Shown piece after piece: positions 18,563-28,216 of a stretch of 32,219 nt of DNA. This DNA is from JBFELO01 sp041552055 (GTDB lineage Bacteria > Acidobacteriota > Thermoanaerobaculia > Thermoanaerobaculales > Sulfomarinibacteraceae), in NCBI GenBank assembly GCA_041552055.1, contig JBFELO010000046.1:1-32219 (forward strand). The letters are read 5' to 3'. Position numbers and translations under genes: made by a program. The notes beneath the pieces are model-generated. The model saw only the letters and a list, made by a program, of their open reading frames with translations. It was not told the origin of the DNA and ran no database searches. How positions within the stretch are numbered: position 1 is the stretch's first letter; every line of letters starts with the position of its first letter.

Positions 18563-21277
18563 CTAGTCGAGGTTCAGGCTGTCGAGCCAGCCGATGACGG
18601 CGCGGAGTTCGGGGTTTGCTGCCCCCTGGTCATTGCGCTGGATCATGAGGAAACGGGAACCGTCTGGCGCGACGTCGTAGCTGTGGACGTCGGGACTGAT
18701 CTTCGACGGCCTCATGTAGGGATCGTCGAACAGCGTCTGTGGGCGACCAAACGCGAGACCGCCGTCGTCCTGACCCACCGGAACCGCCATCATGCTCGAG
18801 CTCGTCCGGTAGTAGAGTTCACGGGCGTCGCCCGACCACAACGGTTCGAGCCCGCCGTCGCTCGAAACCTGCACGCGACCGCCGGGACCGGGATACGGCC
18901 GCACGTAGATTTCCCAGCGGCCCGATTCGTCCGAGGCGTAGGCGAGCCAAGCGCCGTCCGGCGAGAACGCGGGGAAGCGCTCGGAGAACCGGCTGTCGAG
19001 AAATGCATGCGGTTCCCGACCTCGCACGGTGTCGATCACCCAGATGTCGTCATCGAGGTCGGTGCCTCGCGCGCCGAGCGCCAGCAGTCGTCCGTCCCCG
19101 GACCAGGACGCGGCACGCAGTGAGACGTCACCGCCCGCGACCAGCTCGGGCGAACCGGTCCCGTCCGCGGCGATGCGGTGCAGCTCGCGGGTCGGCTCGA
19201 GCCCCCCTGCGTACACCACCGCCTCGCCGGATGGATGCCACAGCGGATCGTGGGTGTCCTCGTCGAAGCTGATGCGGGTGAGGGTCTGGCGCGAGATGTC
19301 GTAGGTCCACAGGCTGCATTCCGGGGTCGAGATCCTGCGCAGTAGCAGCCGACGGCCGTCAGGGGAGAGTCGGGGCTGGGCCCACGACGACGGTTCGTCG
19401 AGCGCCGGCTCGACTTTCCCCTGTCGATCGACCCAGACGACCGCGCGGCTGGTCGACAGGATGTTGGCGTCGTCGACTGGCGAGTAGATCAGGGTGCCGT
19501 TGCGCGATACCGCGAACCGTCCGCCGTCGCGTGGGCTCCAGCCGACGTTCTGGAGCACGACGGCCGGCTCGCCGGTGACCGTCGCGGTGTCGGTGTCGAA
19601 GGGGTACACAACGACGTCCTGCTGGTTGTAGCGGTAGGCCAGCAGGTGTCCGGAGGCGACCACCTGAGGCGTGGCCGCGCTCGAGATGACCCGCTTTGTC
19701 TCCCTGGTGGCGATGGAGACGGCCCACACCGCCCAGTCCTGAGCGGTCTCGACCGTGTACAGCACCCACTCGGTTCCGGGGACGACATGTGGCTCGTGGT
19801 GAAAGACCTGGTCGGCCTCCGGTGTCGTCAAGACGGTTGCGTCGCCGCCGGACACTGACGCCATCGCGAGGCCGTTGGACGCCTGACCGTCGATGACGGC
19901 GCTGCTGAAGATCAGGAAGCCGTCGGGATGCCAGGCCCCGGTTCTGAAGGCGGTGGCCACGGTCACCCCCGGGAGACGCATGGGGTTGCCTCCTGCGAGC
20001 GAGACCTTCCCGATCCCGTCGGTCACCGGGTCGAAGTACGCGACCCACGAGTTGTCCGGCGAGAAAAACGGGTTCTCGATGTTCGGCGTCCCGGCGACGG
20101 GACGGACGTCGAAGCCGTCGAGGGACCGGAGTTGGAGATCACTGTCGTCTTCGTTGAGGGTGTAGGCGATCCATTGGCCGTCCGGGGATATGGCCGTGTT
20201 GGAGAACTCCTTGAACCCGGCGCGTGCGAAATCGACGTGGATCGGAAGGTGCAGTGCCTGCCCTGGCCGCTGCAGAGTTGCCCAGCCGATGGCGACTGCG
20301 CCGGCGATGACGCCGAGGAGGCCGACGGCCAGGCCGATACGAGTGGAGCTCGACGGCGTCGACACGTGCTCGCCGATCGCCTCACCTTCCGGTACCGAGA
20401 GTTCGATGCGCGCGTCGCCGGCGCACTGCAACCGTCGACTCGGGTCACGCTCGAGCGACCGCCGGATCACCCTGCGGACAGCCGGTGGCGTTGACGGTGG
20501 CAGGGCCTCGAGATCGAGGTCCCGGGTGAGCACGGCCGCGAGCACATCGGTCACTGTGTCACCGTCGAAGAGCTGCCGTCCGGTGAGCATCTCCCACAGC
20601 ACAACCCCGAACGCCCAGATGTCGGCACGGCGGTCCACCGGTTTGCCCCGCGCCTGCTCCGGCGCCATGTACGAGGCGGTGCCGAGGATGACGCCGGCGG
20701 CGGTGGCGTGACGGGTGAGGGTGGGGGACAGCGACAGGTCGGAGGTTTCGCCCGGCTCCCACGCCTTCGCGAGCCCGAAGTCGAGCACCTTGACGGTGCC
20801 GTCGGGTCGGATCCGGATGTTGGCGGGCTTGAGGTCGCGGTGGACGATCCCCGCCTCGTGGGCCGCCTCCAGCGCCTCCGCGATCTGCAGCGCGATTGGG
20901 GCCGCCTCGCCCGGCAACACCGGGCCGCCGGCGATGACGTCATCGAGCCCGTGGCCCTCGACCAGTTCCATCGAGAGAAACGTGAGAGGTCCGCCTCTCG
21001 CATCTGCGCCGGTGCCTGCTCCCGATGACGAGGGGACCGTCTCCAACCCGTACAACGTCGCGATGTTGGGGTGATTCAGGCTGGCGAGGACCTTGGCCTC
21101 GCGCTCGAATCGCGCCATCCGCTCGGGATCGTCTGCAAAACCCTCCGGCATGACCTTGATCGCCACCTCGCGACCGAGCGTGGTGTCCTCGGCGCGCCAC
21201 ACCTCGCCCATGCCGCCGGCGCCGAGGGCGGCAATGACTCGGTAGTGACTGAGGGTCTGTCCCGCGTTGAGTGTCAT
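18563..21277 (-). CDS. Transmembrane Ser/Thr kinase with beta-propeller sensor, 904 aa (kinase 3)
   Basis: ATG 21277 has GGAGG about 8-10 nt upstream and lies 4 nt after the stop of the TPR kinase. The kinase domain is complete: GAGGMG 19-24, Lys41, HRD 146-148, DFG 166-168, and APE in SYMAPEQARGK instead of the SPE of its neighbours. The membrane helix is about 314-335 (IGLAVGLLGVIAGAVAIGWATL). The outer region carries PD40 repeats, for example ISPDGQWIAYTL, FSPDNSWVAYFD, LSPDGRRLLLRR, WHPSGEAVVYAG, WSGDGRLLALGA and FSPDGAWLAYASDESGRWEIYV. The loop before the hinge is Gly/Ser rich (SSSGAGTGADARGG) and lacks octamer repeats. It probably autophosphorylates and phosphorylates other proteins on Ser/Thr in response to an envelope signal; the signal is unknown. 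Confidence 0.95.
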   Translation of the reverse strand: MTLNAGQTLSHYRVIAALGAGGMGEVWRAEDTTLGREVAIKVMPEGFADDPERMARFEREAKVLASLNHPNIATLYGLETVPSSSGAGTGADARGGPLTFLSMELVEGHGLDDVIAGGPVLPGEAAPIALQIAEALEAAHEAGIVHRDLKPANIRIRPDGTVKVLDFGLAKAWEPGETSDLSLSPTLTRHATAAGVILGTASYMAPEQARGKPVDRRADIWAFGVVLWEMLTGRQLFDGDTVTDVLAAVLTRDLDLEALPPSTPPAVRRVIRRSLERDPSRRLQCAGDARIELSVPEGEAIGEHVSTPSSSTRIGLAVGLLGVIAGAVAIGWATLQRPGQALHLPIHVDFARAGFKEFSNTAISPDGQWIAYTLNEDDSDLQLRSLDGFDVRPVAGTPNIENPFFSPDNSWVAYFDPVTDGIGKVSLAGGNPMRLPGVTVATAFRTGAWHPDGFLIFSSAVIDGQASNGLAMASVSGGDATVLTTPEADQVFHHEPHVVPGTEWVLYTVETAQDWAVWAVSIATRETKRVISSAATPQVVASGHLLAYRYNQQDVVVYPFDTDTATVTGEPAVVLQNVGWSPRDGGRFAVSRNGTLIYSPVDDANILSTSRAVVWVDRQGKVEPALDEPSSWAQPRLSPDGRRLLLRRISTPECSLWTYDISRQTLTRISFDEDTHDPLWHPSGEAVVYAGGLEPTRELHRIAADGTGSPELVAGGDVSLRAASWSGDGRLLALGARGTDLDDDIWVIDTVRGREPHAFLDSRFSERFPAFSPDGAWLAYASDESGRWEIYVRPYPGPGGRVQVSSDGGLEPLWSGDARELYYRTSSSMMAVPVGQDDGGLAFGRPQTLFDDPYMRPSKISPDVHSYDVAPDGSRFLMIQRNDQGAANPELRAVIGWLDSLNLD

Positions 21278-21281
21278 TCGG

Positions 21282-23681
21282 TCAGCCTCCGGTGCGTGGC
21301 GACGCCCTGGCAGGGATGTTCATCTGCTGGAGGAGCGCCTGGTAGCGAGGCTCGTGAGCGAGCTCCGGCAGGAAGTAGTCCGGGATCACCGGCAGGTAGA
21401 TGGCGTCCGGGGAGTGCTCCGCGACCGACTGCTCGAGCGCCTCCAGCACCTGATCCATGGTGCCGATCGCGGCGTAGAGCTCGGCGTAGACGCCGGGGTC
21501 GACGTACCCCTCGGCCGCCATCGCATCGAGCTCGCGGAGGGCGGCCTGACCTCGCTCGAGGTCGCCGCACTTCCCGTAGGTGTAGCCCAGCCAGGCACGG
21601 GCGAGCGGGGTGCTGCCCCCGTGCAGCTGCGCCTCGGCCTCCTCGGCGGTGGTGAACGCCTGCTCGCACTGGCCGCTGTCCGCGAGGGTCTTGGAGAGCT
21701 TGATGTAGCCCCAGGTCCAGTTCGGATTCAGATCGAGGGCTGCGCGGAACTCCGCCGCGGCGCGGTCGTAGTCACCGTATCCCATAAGGGTGAAGGCGAG
21801 CATGTGGGCCGCACTCGATGACAGCGGGTCGAGCTCCTTGGCCTTCTCGGCCTGCGCGATCGCCTCGTCGTATCGGCCCATCGACACCAGGAAATCGGCG
21901 TAGATGAGTCGTGCGGTGTCGCTGCCCGGATTGAGCTCGATGGCGCGTCGAAGATCGCGATCGGCACCCTCCCAGTCCCAGTCGAACAGGTACTTGATCT
22001 CGGCCGACACGGCGTGCGCCTCGGCGAGCTGGCCGTCGATCGCGAGCGCCGTCTGGACCGACTCGCGGGCGCTGGCGAGGGCGGTCTCACGGTCCATGAC
22101 GCTGTGGTACGCGCGCAGGACATAGGCCCTTGCGAGCTCTGCGTGAGCGAGGGCGAAGTCAGGATCGAGCTTGGTTGCCTGCTTGAGGTAGTCCATCGCC
22201 TTGTTCATTTCGCGTGAGCTGCCCACCATCAGCTGGCGGGATCGCAGGTAGAGCTGGTGGGCCTCGGGGTCCACGCCGTAGCGGCGGGCGAACTGGTCGG
22301 CTGCGTCGCCGCTGAGGTCGATCTTCAGCGCGCGGGTCAGGGCGCGTGAGAGGTCCTTCTCGATCGCCAGCACATCGTCGTTCCGATGCTCGAGGCGTCC
22401 ACCCCACAGCTGGCTGTTGTCGTCCACGTCCACCAACTCGGCGCTCACGGCGAGCTGGTCGCCGGCCCTGGAAACGCGTCCCAGCACCAGCGCATCGACC
22501 CCGAGCCTGCGGCCGATGGTCTGGAGATCCTCGGTGTTGTCCTTGAAGGTGAACGAGGATCGGCGCGAGATCACCCTGAGATCCGGCAGCGCGGAAAGCG
22601 AGGAGATCAGGCTCTCGGTGAGGCCGTCGCAGAGGTATGCGGCGTCCGGGTCCCCGATGCCGTCTTCGAACGGCAGCACGGCAAGAGACTCGATGGTCTT
22701 CGCGTTCGGCCGCAGCAGGGTCGCTCCGACCACCACGGCGGCCACTACCGCCAGGATCGCAGCTGCGAAGAATGCAATTTTTCGGACCGGCCGCCTGGCT
22801 GCCTCGACGACAGGGAGCGCGGTCACGCTCGACTCGGTGTCCCGCTTCAGGTTTCGCAGGTCCACGGCCAGGTCACGTGTGCTCTGGTAGCGGCGGTCGG
22901 GGTCCTTTTCGAGGCACTTGCGAATGATCCGTTCGAGCTCCTCGGGTATCGAGGCGTTGCACGATCTCACGGGTCTTGGCTGGTCACGTGTGATCTTGGT
23001 GATCGTCTCGGTCGGAGTCTCGCCCGCGAACGGAGCGTGGCCGGTGGCGAGCTCGTACAGGACGACACCGAGGCTGAACACGTCGGTGCGCGCGTCCATC
23101 ACTTTGCCGAGCGCCTGCTCCGGGCTCATGTAGCGCACCGTTCCCACTACGACCCCCGGCTGGGTCATGGTCTCGGTCACCGCATCGTCATCGTGCACGT
23201 CGCCCCAGTGGGTCCGCAGCTTGGCGAGGCCGAAGTCGAGGACCTTTACCTGCCCTCGTGGGTTGACCATGATGTTGCCGGGTTTGATGTCACGGTGGAC
23301 GATGCCGCGGTCGTGCGCCTCGGCCAGCGCGTCCGCAGTCTGGGTGCCGATATTCAGGATGTCGTCGACCTCGAGCGGCGCCGATACGAGCCTCGAGGCG
23401 AGATCCGTCCCTTCCACGTACTCCATGGCCAGGAAGTGAACGCCCTCCGCCTCGCCGACGTCGTAGATGTGCGTGATGTTCGGGTGGTTGATCGCCGAGG
23501 CGGCCTTGGCCTCGGCCTCGAATCGGCCCCTGCGCGCCGGGTCGTCTGCCACCTCGGGCGGCAGGATCTTGACTGCGACGTTTCGACCAAGCCGGCTGTC
23601 CTCGGCGAGGTACACCTCGCCCATGCCCCCCGAGCCCAGTTTCTCGGCGATTCGGTAGTGCGAGATGGTGCGTCCGATCAC
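21282..23681 (-). CDS. Ser/Thr kinase with TolB-like domain and TPR repeats, 799 aa (kinase 4)
   Basis: GTG 23681 is preferred because it has CTGGAGA about 8 nt upstream, the product then begins VIGRTISHYRI like the other kinases, and the alternative ATG 23726 would overlap the preceding gene by 23 bp. The kinase has GSGGMG 16-21, Lys38, HRD 129-131 (with DIKPGN), and DFG 149-151. A membrane helix lies at 301-323. The sensor differs from its neighbours: residues about 330-455 (LAVLPFEDGIGDPDAAYLCDG, then VDALVLGRV and QLWGGRL) match the TolB N-terminal/FlgO-like domain found with adenylate cyclases and kinases. About six or seven TPR-like repeats follow (490-770), with phrases such as ALAHAELARAYVL, AIELNPGSDTARLIYADFLV and ALDLNPNWTWGYIKLSKTL. 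TPRs suggest protein binding. It is a different lineage placed within the propeller-kinase series. Confidence 0.93.
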   Translation of the reverse strand: MIGRTISHYRIAEKLGSGGMGEVYLAEDSRLGRNVAVKILPPEVADDPARRGRFEAEAKAASAINHPNITHIYDVGEAEGVHFLAMEYVEGTDLASRLVSAPLEVDDILNIGTQTADALAEAHDRGIVHRDIKPGNIMVNPRGQVKVLDFGLAKLRTHWGDVHDDDAVTETMTQPGVVVGTVRYMSPEQALGKVMDARTDVFSLGVVLYELATGHAPFAGETPTETITKITRDQPRPVRSCNASIPEELERIIRKCLEKDPDRRYQSTRDLAVDLRNLKRDTESSVTALPVVEAARRPVRKIAFFAAAILAVVAAVVVGATLLRPNAKTIESLAVLPFEDGIGDPDAAYLCDGLTESLISSLSALPDLRVISRRSSFTFKDNTEDLQTIGRRLGVDALVLGRVSRAGDQLAVSAELVDVDDNSQLWGGRLEHRNDDVLAIEKDLSRALTRALKIDLSGDAADQFARRYGVDPEAHQLYLRSRQLMVGSSREMNKAMDYLKQATKLDPDFALAHAELARAYVLRAYHSVMDRETALASARESVQTALAIDGQLAEAHAVSAEIKYLFDWDWEGADRDLRRAIELNPGSDTARLIYADFLVSMGRYDEAIAQAEKAKELDPLSSSAAHMLAFTLMGYGDYDRAAAEFRAALDLNPNWTWGYIKLSKTLADSGQCEQAFTTAEEAEAQLHGGSTPLARAWLGYTYGKCGDLERGQAALRELDAMAAEGYVDPGVYAELYAAIGTMDQVLEALEQSVAEHSPDAIYLPVIPDYFLPELAHEPRYQALLQQMNIPARASPRTGG

Positions 23682-23703
23682 GGCGTATCTCCAGAATGTC
23701 GGG

Positions 23704-26394
23704 TCAACGGACTTCGAGGTCTGCATCCCAGTTGAGCGCGAGGGTCAGAGGTGCTGATTCCGTGCTGGTGAGGCTGCGGTTGACGAGAAATCTCTGGCCG
23801 TCCCCCGTGACACCGTACGGCCAGCCGTACGCGGGAGTTTGCGCCCAGGAGAACAGGGCGCCAACCTCCCCGACCGAGAACGTGTCGCTGGTCCCATCGA
23901 CCTCGGCCGCTGCGAGGGAACCGTCGGGTCGTATGAAGAACAGCTCGCGGCCGTCCGCCCTCCATTGAGGCAGCTCTCCGCCGTCGGTCGACACCTGCCA
24001 CCGGCGAGCCGGGTTGGGGAACGTGGTGACGTACACCTCGGATTTGCCAGACTCGTCGGATGCGTACGCCAGCCAGCGACCGTCCGGTGACAGGGCCGGG
24101 GTGGACTCATCGAACGACGATGCCGCGAGCGCTACCGGGTCTCCACCATCGGTCGGAAGGGCCCAGATATCGGAGTTGTTGTCGGGATCGATCCGGATTA
24201 TGACGATCCATCGTCCGTCCCGCGACCACGACATCGGGCCGACGTCGTTGTCCGGATCCTCGAGCAGCGGCTCCTCGTTGCTGGCACCCCCGACTTCCTT
24301 GACCCAGATATCGTTGGTGCCGCTGCGGTTGCTGGCGAACGCGATACTCCTGCCGTCTGGTGACCAGACCGGGAACCAGTCCATGTTGGGGTCGAATGTA
24401 AACCTTGTCCTGAGACCGCGGCTGACGTCGTAGATCCACACATCGCTCGCGCCAGTCGCCTCGTCCAGCACCTCGGCGGCGGCATATTCACCGTCGTTGG
24501 CAAGCACGATGCCACGATGCAGCACACCGGCGCCCAACTGGCCGACGACCTGTCCCTGCCGGTCGAGCCACACCAGTTCGGTTTCCCGCTGGACGTCGCC
24601 CGTCTGGTAGGCGAGCAGTCCATCCTGCGACGCCGAGAACACCCCCAAGCGTGCGCCGCCGAGGTAGAGCACGTCCTCGGCGATGGGAACCGCGTCACCA
24701 GAGACGGCCGCGCGTTTGAGGTCGAACGGCTGCGCAAGCAGTGTTCTCTCGCGGACAAAGAGCAGGCGGTCTGAAGCGATGACCACGTTCGATGATGCTG
24801 CGATGACCGGTTGTCCGGCGCTCGGCTCACCGGTCGACGCAACCATGATGCGGTCCTCTTCGGCGCCGCCCGAGGATCGCGCGAGGAACAGGAAGCGGCT
24901 GTCGTCGATCCACTGTGGAAAGCGATGGCCAACCACTCCATCCGGAACCTCCGTGATGGGAGACGACTCTCCCCCGGCAGCGCTCACGATGTGGATCGGG
25001 GTATTGTGAGCCGGGGCAAAAAGTATGTGACCGTCCGAGCCCCACGACCCGCCCTTGCCGTTGGCTGCCGCGCAGATCGTGACCGGCGGGCCGCCGGTGG
25101 TATCGATCTTGCGGAGCTTGCCGTCGTCGGTGAAGAACGCCAGGTGACGGCTGTCGGGCGACCAAAACGGGTATGCGGCGCCTTCGGTGCCGGACAGGGG
25201 TCGGGCCTCGAGATCACCGATCCTGCGGACCCACAGCAACACCTCACCACCGGCGTCGCGCGCGGCGAACGCCAACTGCTGCCCGTTCGGCGACACGGCG
25301 ACCGCGCCCGGACTCGCCGGCTCGAGCGAGAACGAGGTGTCGGCCGGTGGCGGAATGAACGCGCGGAGGACCTTCTCCTGACGGGGTGCACGCCGCAGCG
25401 CGAACCCGGCAGTGACCAACGCCGTCAGCAGCAGTGCGGCCGCGGCGGCCCGCCAGATCCAGATTCCACCGGAGGGAGTCGACGGCTGCGAGACCTCGTA
25501 CCCGCCATCTTCGCCGGCGGCGATCTCCTCGATTTCGATTCTGGCGTCGGCGATGTCGTGAAAACGCTGGCGGGGCTGTTTGGCGAGGCATCGGTCGAGG
25601 ACTCTGCGCAGTCGCGGCGGCGTACTGGCCGGGAGCGCCTCGGCGTCCGGTTCTTCCTTGAGGATCGATGCCATGACGTCGGATACGGTGTCACCGCGAA
25701 ACGCCTGCTTGCCGGCGAGCATCTCGTACAGCACGCAGCCGAACGCCCAGATGTCGGCGCGCTTGTCCACCTCGACACCGCGCGCCTGCTCAGGGCTCAT
25801 GTACGCAGCCGTGCCGAGCACGACTCCTGCCGCGGTCATGTGCGCGGTCAGGGTGGGGGAGTGGGTGAGAGCGACCTCGTCGGCCGTCGGCTCGTACGCC
25901 TTGGCCAGGCCGAAGTCGAGCACCTTCACCTGGCCCGCGGGGGTGATCTTGACGTTGGCCGGCTTGAGGTCGCGGTGGACGATGCCGGCGTCGTGGGCAG
26001 CCTCGAGCGCCTCGGCAATCTGCCGGGCGATCTCCAACGCCTCTTCGATCGGTATCGACCCGCGGGAGATGCGCTCGGCCAGGGTCTCACCCTCCACCAG
26101 CTCCATCACCAGAAAGGTGGTCTCGCCGGCACCCGTTTCCCCTTCCGCTGCCGACAGACCGGCGGTCTCCAGCCCGTGTAGGGTCGCGATGTGGGGGTGG
26201 TTCAGCGAAGCTAGCATCTTGGCCTCGCGCTGGAACCGGGCGAGCCGCTCGGCATCGCCTGCGACCTCTTGGGGAAGCAGCTTGATCGCGACCTCACGGC
26301 CGAGCTTGGTGTCCTCGGCGCGCCATACCTCACCCATACCGCCGGCGCCGAGCTCTCCTACGATGCGAAAGCTGGAAATGGTGTTCCCGATCAT
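23704..26394 (-). CDS. Transmembrane Ser/Thr kinase with beta-propeller sensor, 896 aa (kinase 5, first of operon)
   Basis: This is the promoter-proximal gene of the kinase operon. The start ATG 26394 fits the family opening (MIGNTISSFRI), but no clear ribosome site precedes it, which is odd for the first gene. The kinase domain is intact: GAGGMG 16-21, Lys38, HRD 140-142, DFG 160-162, SPE at 200-202. A membrane helix at about 315-333 (RAAAAALLLTALVTAGFAL) is followed by an extracytoplasmic propeller with repeats VSPNGQQLAFAARD, WSPDSRHLAFFTDDG, WSPDGRSIAFASNRSGTNDIWV, WSRDGRWIVIIR and LSPDGRWLAYASDESGKSEVYV. A shared regulatory module lies 105 nt upstream. The next kinase begins 22 nt after its stop. 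Its outer-domain phrases are close to those of kinase 1, consistent with a duplicated set. Confidence 0.95.
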   Translation of the reverse strand: MIGNTISSFRIVGELGAGGMGEVWRAEDTKLGREVAIKLLPQEVAGDAERLARFQREAKMLASLNHPHIATLHGLETAGLSAAEGETGAGETTFLVMELVEGETLAERISRGSIPIEEALEIARQIAEALEAAHDAGIVHRDLKPANVKITPAGQVKVLDFGLAKAYEPTADEVALTHSPTLTAHMTAAGVVLGTAAYMSPEQARGVEVDKRADIWAFGCVLYEMLAGKQAFRGDTVSDVMASILKEEPDAEALPASTPPRLRRVLDRCLAKQPRQRFHDIADARIEIEEIAAGEDGGYEVSQPSTPSGGIWIWRAAAAALLLTALVTAGFALRRAPRQEKVLRAFIPPPADTSFSLEPASPGAVAVSPNGQQLAFAARDAGGEVLLWVRRIGDLEARPLSGTEGAAYPFWSPDSRHLAFFTDDGKLRKIDTTGGPPVTICAAANGKGGSWGSDGHILFAPAHNTPIHIVSAAGGESSPITEVPDGVVGHRFPQWIDDSRFLFLARSSGGAEEDRIMVASTGEPSAGQPVIAASSNVVIASDRLLFVRERTLLAQPFDLKRAAVSGDAVPIAEDVLYLGGARLGVFSASQDGLLAYQTGDVQRETELVWLDRQGQVVGQLGAGVLHRGIVLANDGEYAAAEVLDEATGASDVWIYDVSRGLRTRFTFDPNMDWFPVWSPDGRSIAFASNRSGTNDIWVKEVGGASNEEPLLEDPDNDVGPMSWSRDGRWIVIIRIDPDNNSDIWALPTDGGDPVALAASSFDESTPALSPDGRWLAYASDESGKSEVYVTTFPNPARRWQVSTDGGELPQWRADGRELFFIRPDGSLAAAEVDGTSDTFSVGEVGALFSWAQTPAYGWPYGVTGDGQRFLVNRSLTSTESAPLTLALNWDADLEVR

Positions 26395-26495
26395 GTCAGT
26401 TCAACCGTGCGCACCGGTGCACCAACGGTGATCTCGCGTCGCTTTTCGACCGGACGGCGTCAGCCCCTCGGTTCATTGTGTCCAGTACCCCTTTA

Positions 26496-26563
26496 AATCG
26501 AGAATCTATCTCGGTTTCTTCCGCAGGTGATAATCGGCGGTTCAGCGCAGGAATTCCGGGTCG
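26496..26563 (-). promoter_or_regulatory. Regulatory module upstream of the kinase operon
   Basis: The module begins 102 nt upstream of the kinase 5 start. It carries an inverted repeat, CGAGATAGATTCTCG on the minus strand (26499-26513), a central AATCG, and CCGGAATTCCT (26549-26559). Aligned without gaps it is identical at 43 of 68 positions to the module at 28217-28284. The inverted repeat overlaps TAGATT, a possible -10, with TTATCA 19 nt upstream as a weak -35. The remaining intergenic sequence 26395-26734 (340 bp) contains only a short GCACCGGTGC palindrome (26412-26421) and the terminator-like hairpin at its far end. Confidence 0.55.
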
Positions 26564-26715
26564 AGCGGTGGCTCCAGAACCAAGTGAGACAGGGTGCTGC
26601 GACCTCGACGCGACAACGGTGTCTATCCGGTTGCCCCTACAAGCGATCCGGCGTGGTTCGAGCGCCCGTGCCTCTGGCGCCGAGTGAATCCGATGGCGCG
26701 GTCCTCGGGCGTGGG

Positions 26716-26746
26716 CCGGCGAGGCTTCGGGATGTCAGCCTGCCGG
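26716..26746 (-). terminator. Imperfect hairpin overlapping the FAD oxidoreductase stop codon
   Basis: CCGGC-G-AGGC (26716-26725) pairs with GCCT-GCCGG (26738-26746), nine base pairs with one bulged base around a 12-nt loop that contains the stop codon. No T tract follows on the minus strand. It is a weak terminator candidate that would separate the oxidoreductase from the kinase operon. Confidence 0.35.
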
Positions 26747-28115
26747 GTCGATGTTGTAGGTAGACCGGAACAGGTTCTCCGGATCCCACTTTCTCTTGAC
26801 CTCGACCAGCCGATCGTAGTTGACGCCGTAAGCGGCCGGGATCCGATCTTCCTCATCAGGACCGAGCAGGTTGACGTACACGCCCCCGGTCGCGTGCCGC
26901 GACATGTCCGTGTGCAATCGGTTCGCCCAGGCCAGAACCTCTTCGTCCCGGCTGTGATCTGTCCAACCCGGCATGATGTGAAACGCGTATGGGGCATCCC
27001 TGTGAGCGAAGGCCGTGGCCGTCTCTGCTATCCGGCCGGGAGCTCCGCCCAACGCGTCGAGGTACGCCACGGTCAATGAGCCGGTCATGCCGGGCATGTG
27101 CGTCATGATGGTTTCGATCACGCCGTCGGAGAGTGCTTTCAGATAGTGGGCCTTGGACGCGTAGCGCTCGCCGGCTGGGAGCCCGGCGTCGAACGCCTCC
27201 ATCACCGATGAGTAGGAGGCGGGACCGACAGCCGTCATGAACGGCGTGCCGACCTCGAGCATCGGCCGTACGGCCGCCTCGCCTGTCGGACCTGCATCGG
27301 TGTGGAACACCACGAAGTCGAGCACCAGGTGCCCGTGATAGTCCGCCGGGAACGCGTCGACCGGCGGGATTCGAAGGAAGAACGGGTAACACTGGAAATC
27401 GTCCGGTGCGCTCGCCATGAAGTCGCGGTAGAACCGGAGCAGGTCCGGCGTGTCCTCGAATCGGTGCATGATCTGGCCGGACAGTACCTCGGGTCCGACG
27501 TCGTGCAGTCTGAACTCGAACGAGGTCACCACGCCGAAGTTTCCTCCGCCGCCGCGGAGTGCCCAGAACAGTTCGGGGTTCTCGTCGTCGCTGGCGCGCA
27601 CCAGCCGACCGTCTGCCGTGACCACCTCGGCGGACAGGAGATTGTCCACAGCCATGCCGTACTTGCGAGTCAGGTAACCGCCCCCTCCTCCGAGCGTGAA
27701 TCCGGATACCCCGACGGTCGACACCGTACCGCCGGGCGTCGCCAGTCCGTGCTTCTCGGCTACCGGGTTGAACTCGCCCCACTTGACGCCGGGCTGCACG
27801 CGTGCGGTCTTGGAGTGAGGGTCGACCTCGACACCCTTCATCAGAGACAGGTCGATGAGCAGGCCGTCCTCGATCGTGCTGTGTCCGGCGTTGGAGTGGC
27901 CACCGCCCTTGACGGCGAGCCGGAGACCTCGGCGACGGGCGAAATCGACCGCGGCCTTCACATCGTCGGCCTCGCGGCACCGGATGATAGCTGCCGGACG
28001 GCGGTCGAAGCGCCCGTTCCACACGCTTCGGCCTTCGTCGTAATCCGCCTCACCGGCTGTGATGACCTGTCCACTGGCGACCCGCTGCAAGCTCTTCGAT
28101 TCTGATGTCAGACAT
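26735..28115 (-). CDS. FAD-binding (BBE/GOOX-like) oxidoreductase with frameshift near the 5' end
   Basis: This is an FAD-linked oxidase of the FAD_binding_4 plus BBE type, which oxidise sugars, alcohols or secondary metabolites. The expected start is ATG 28115, with GGAGG 5-9 nt upstream, giving MSDIRIEELAA; that frame then stops after 21 codons, while the remainder continues in the next frame from about 28082. Removing one G from the GGG at about 28082-28084 would give MSDIRIEELAAVASGQVITAGE and restore a normal protein of about 460 residues. Visible features are DRRPAAIIRC, then KGGGHSNAGHST with His73 (corrected numbering) as the covalent FAD attachment site, STVGVSGFTLGGGGG, where the second attachment Cys of bicovalent enzymes is replaced by Val, and the BBE tail NYDRLVEVKRKWDPENLF. 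It may be a young pseudogene, a sequence error, or start from TTG 28090. Confidence 0.85.
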
Positions 28116-28216
28116 GCGGTCCTCCGTGGTGCAATTCCGGTTTCACCCCGTGCACCCGCAGCGGCCAAGCCTGATTTCTGCGCCGCCGGTGTGCGTACAC
28201 GGCTGTTTTCTCGCTG

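Noticed and set aside
23682..23726. ATG 23726 as the start of kinase 4
   Set aside because: It adds 15 residues not found in the sister kinases and overlaps the upstream gene by 23 bp, whereas GTG 23681 has a ribosome site.
22386..23735. 449-codon plus-strand frame opposite kinase 4
   Set aside because: Antisense mirror of a well-supported kinase gene; no ribosome site and no recognisable protein. The same applies to 24811-26181, 29718-31214, 3032-4255 and 8686-9843.
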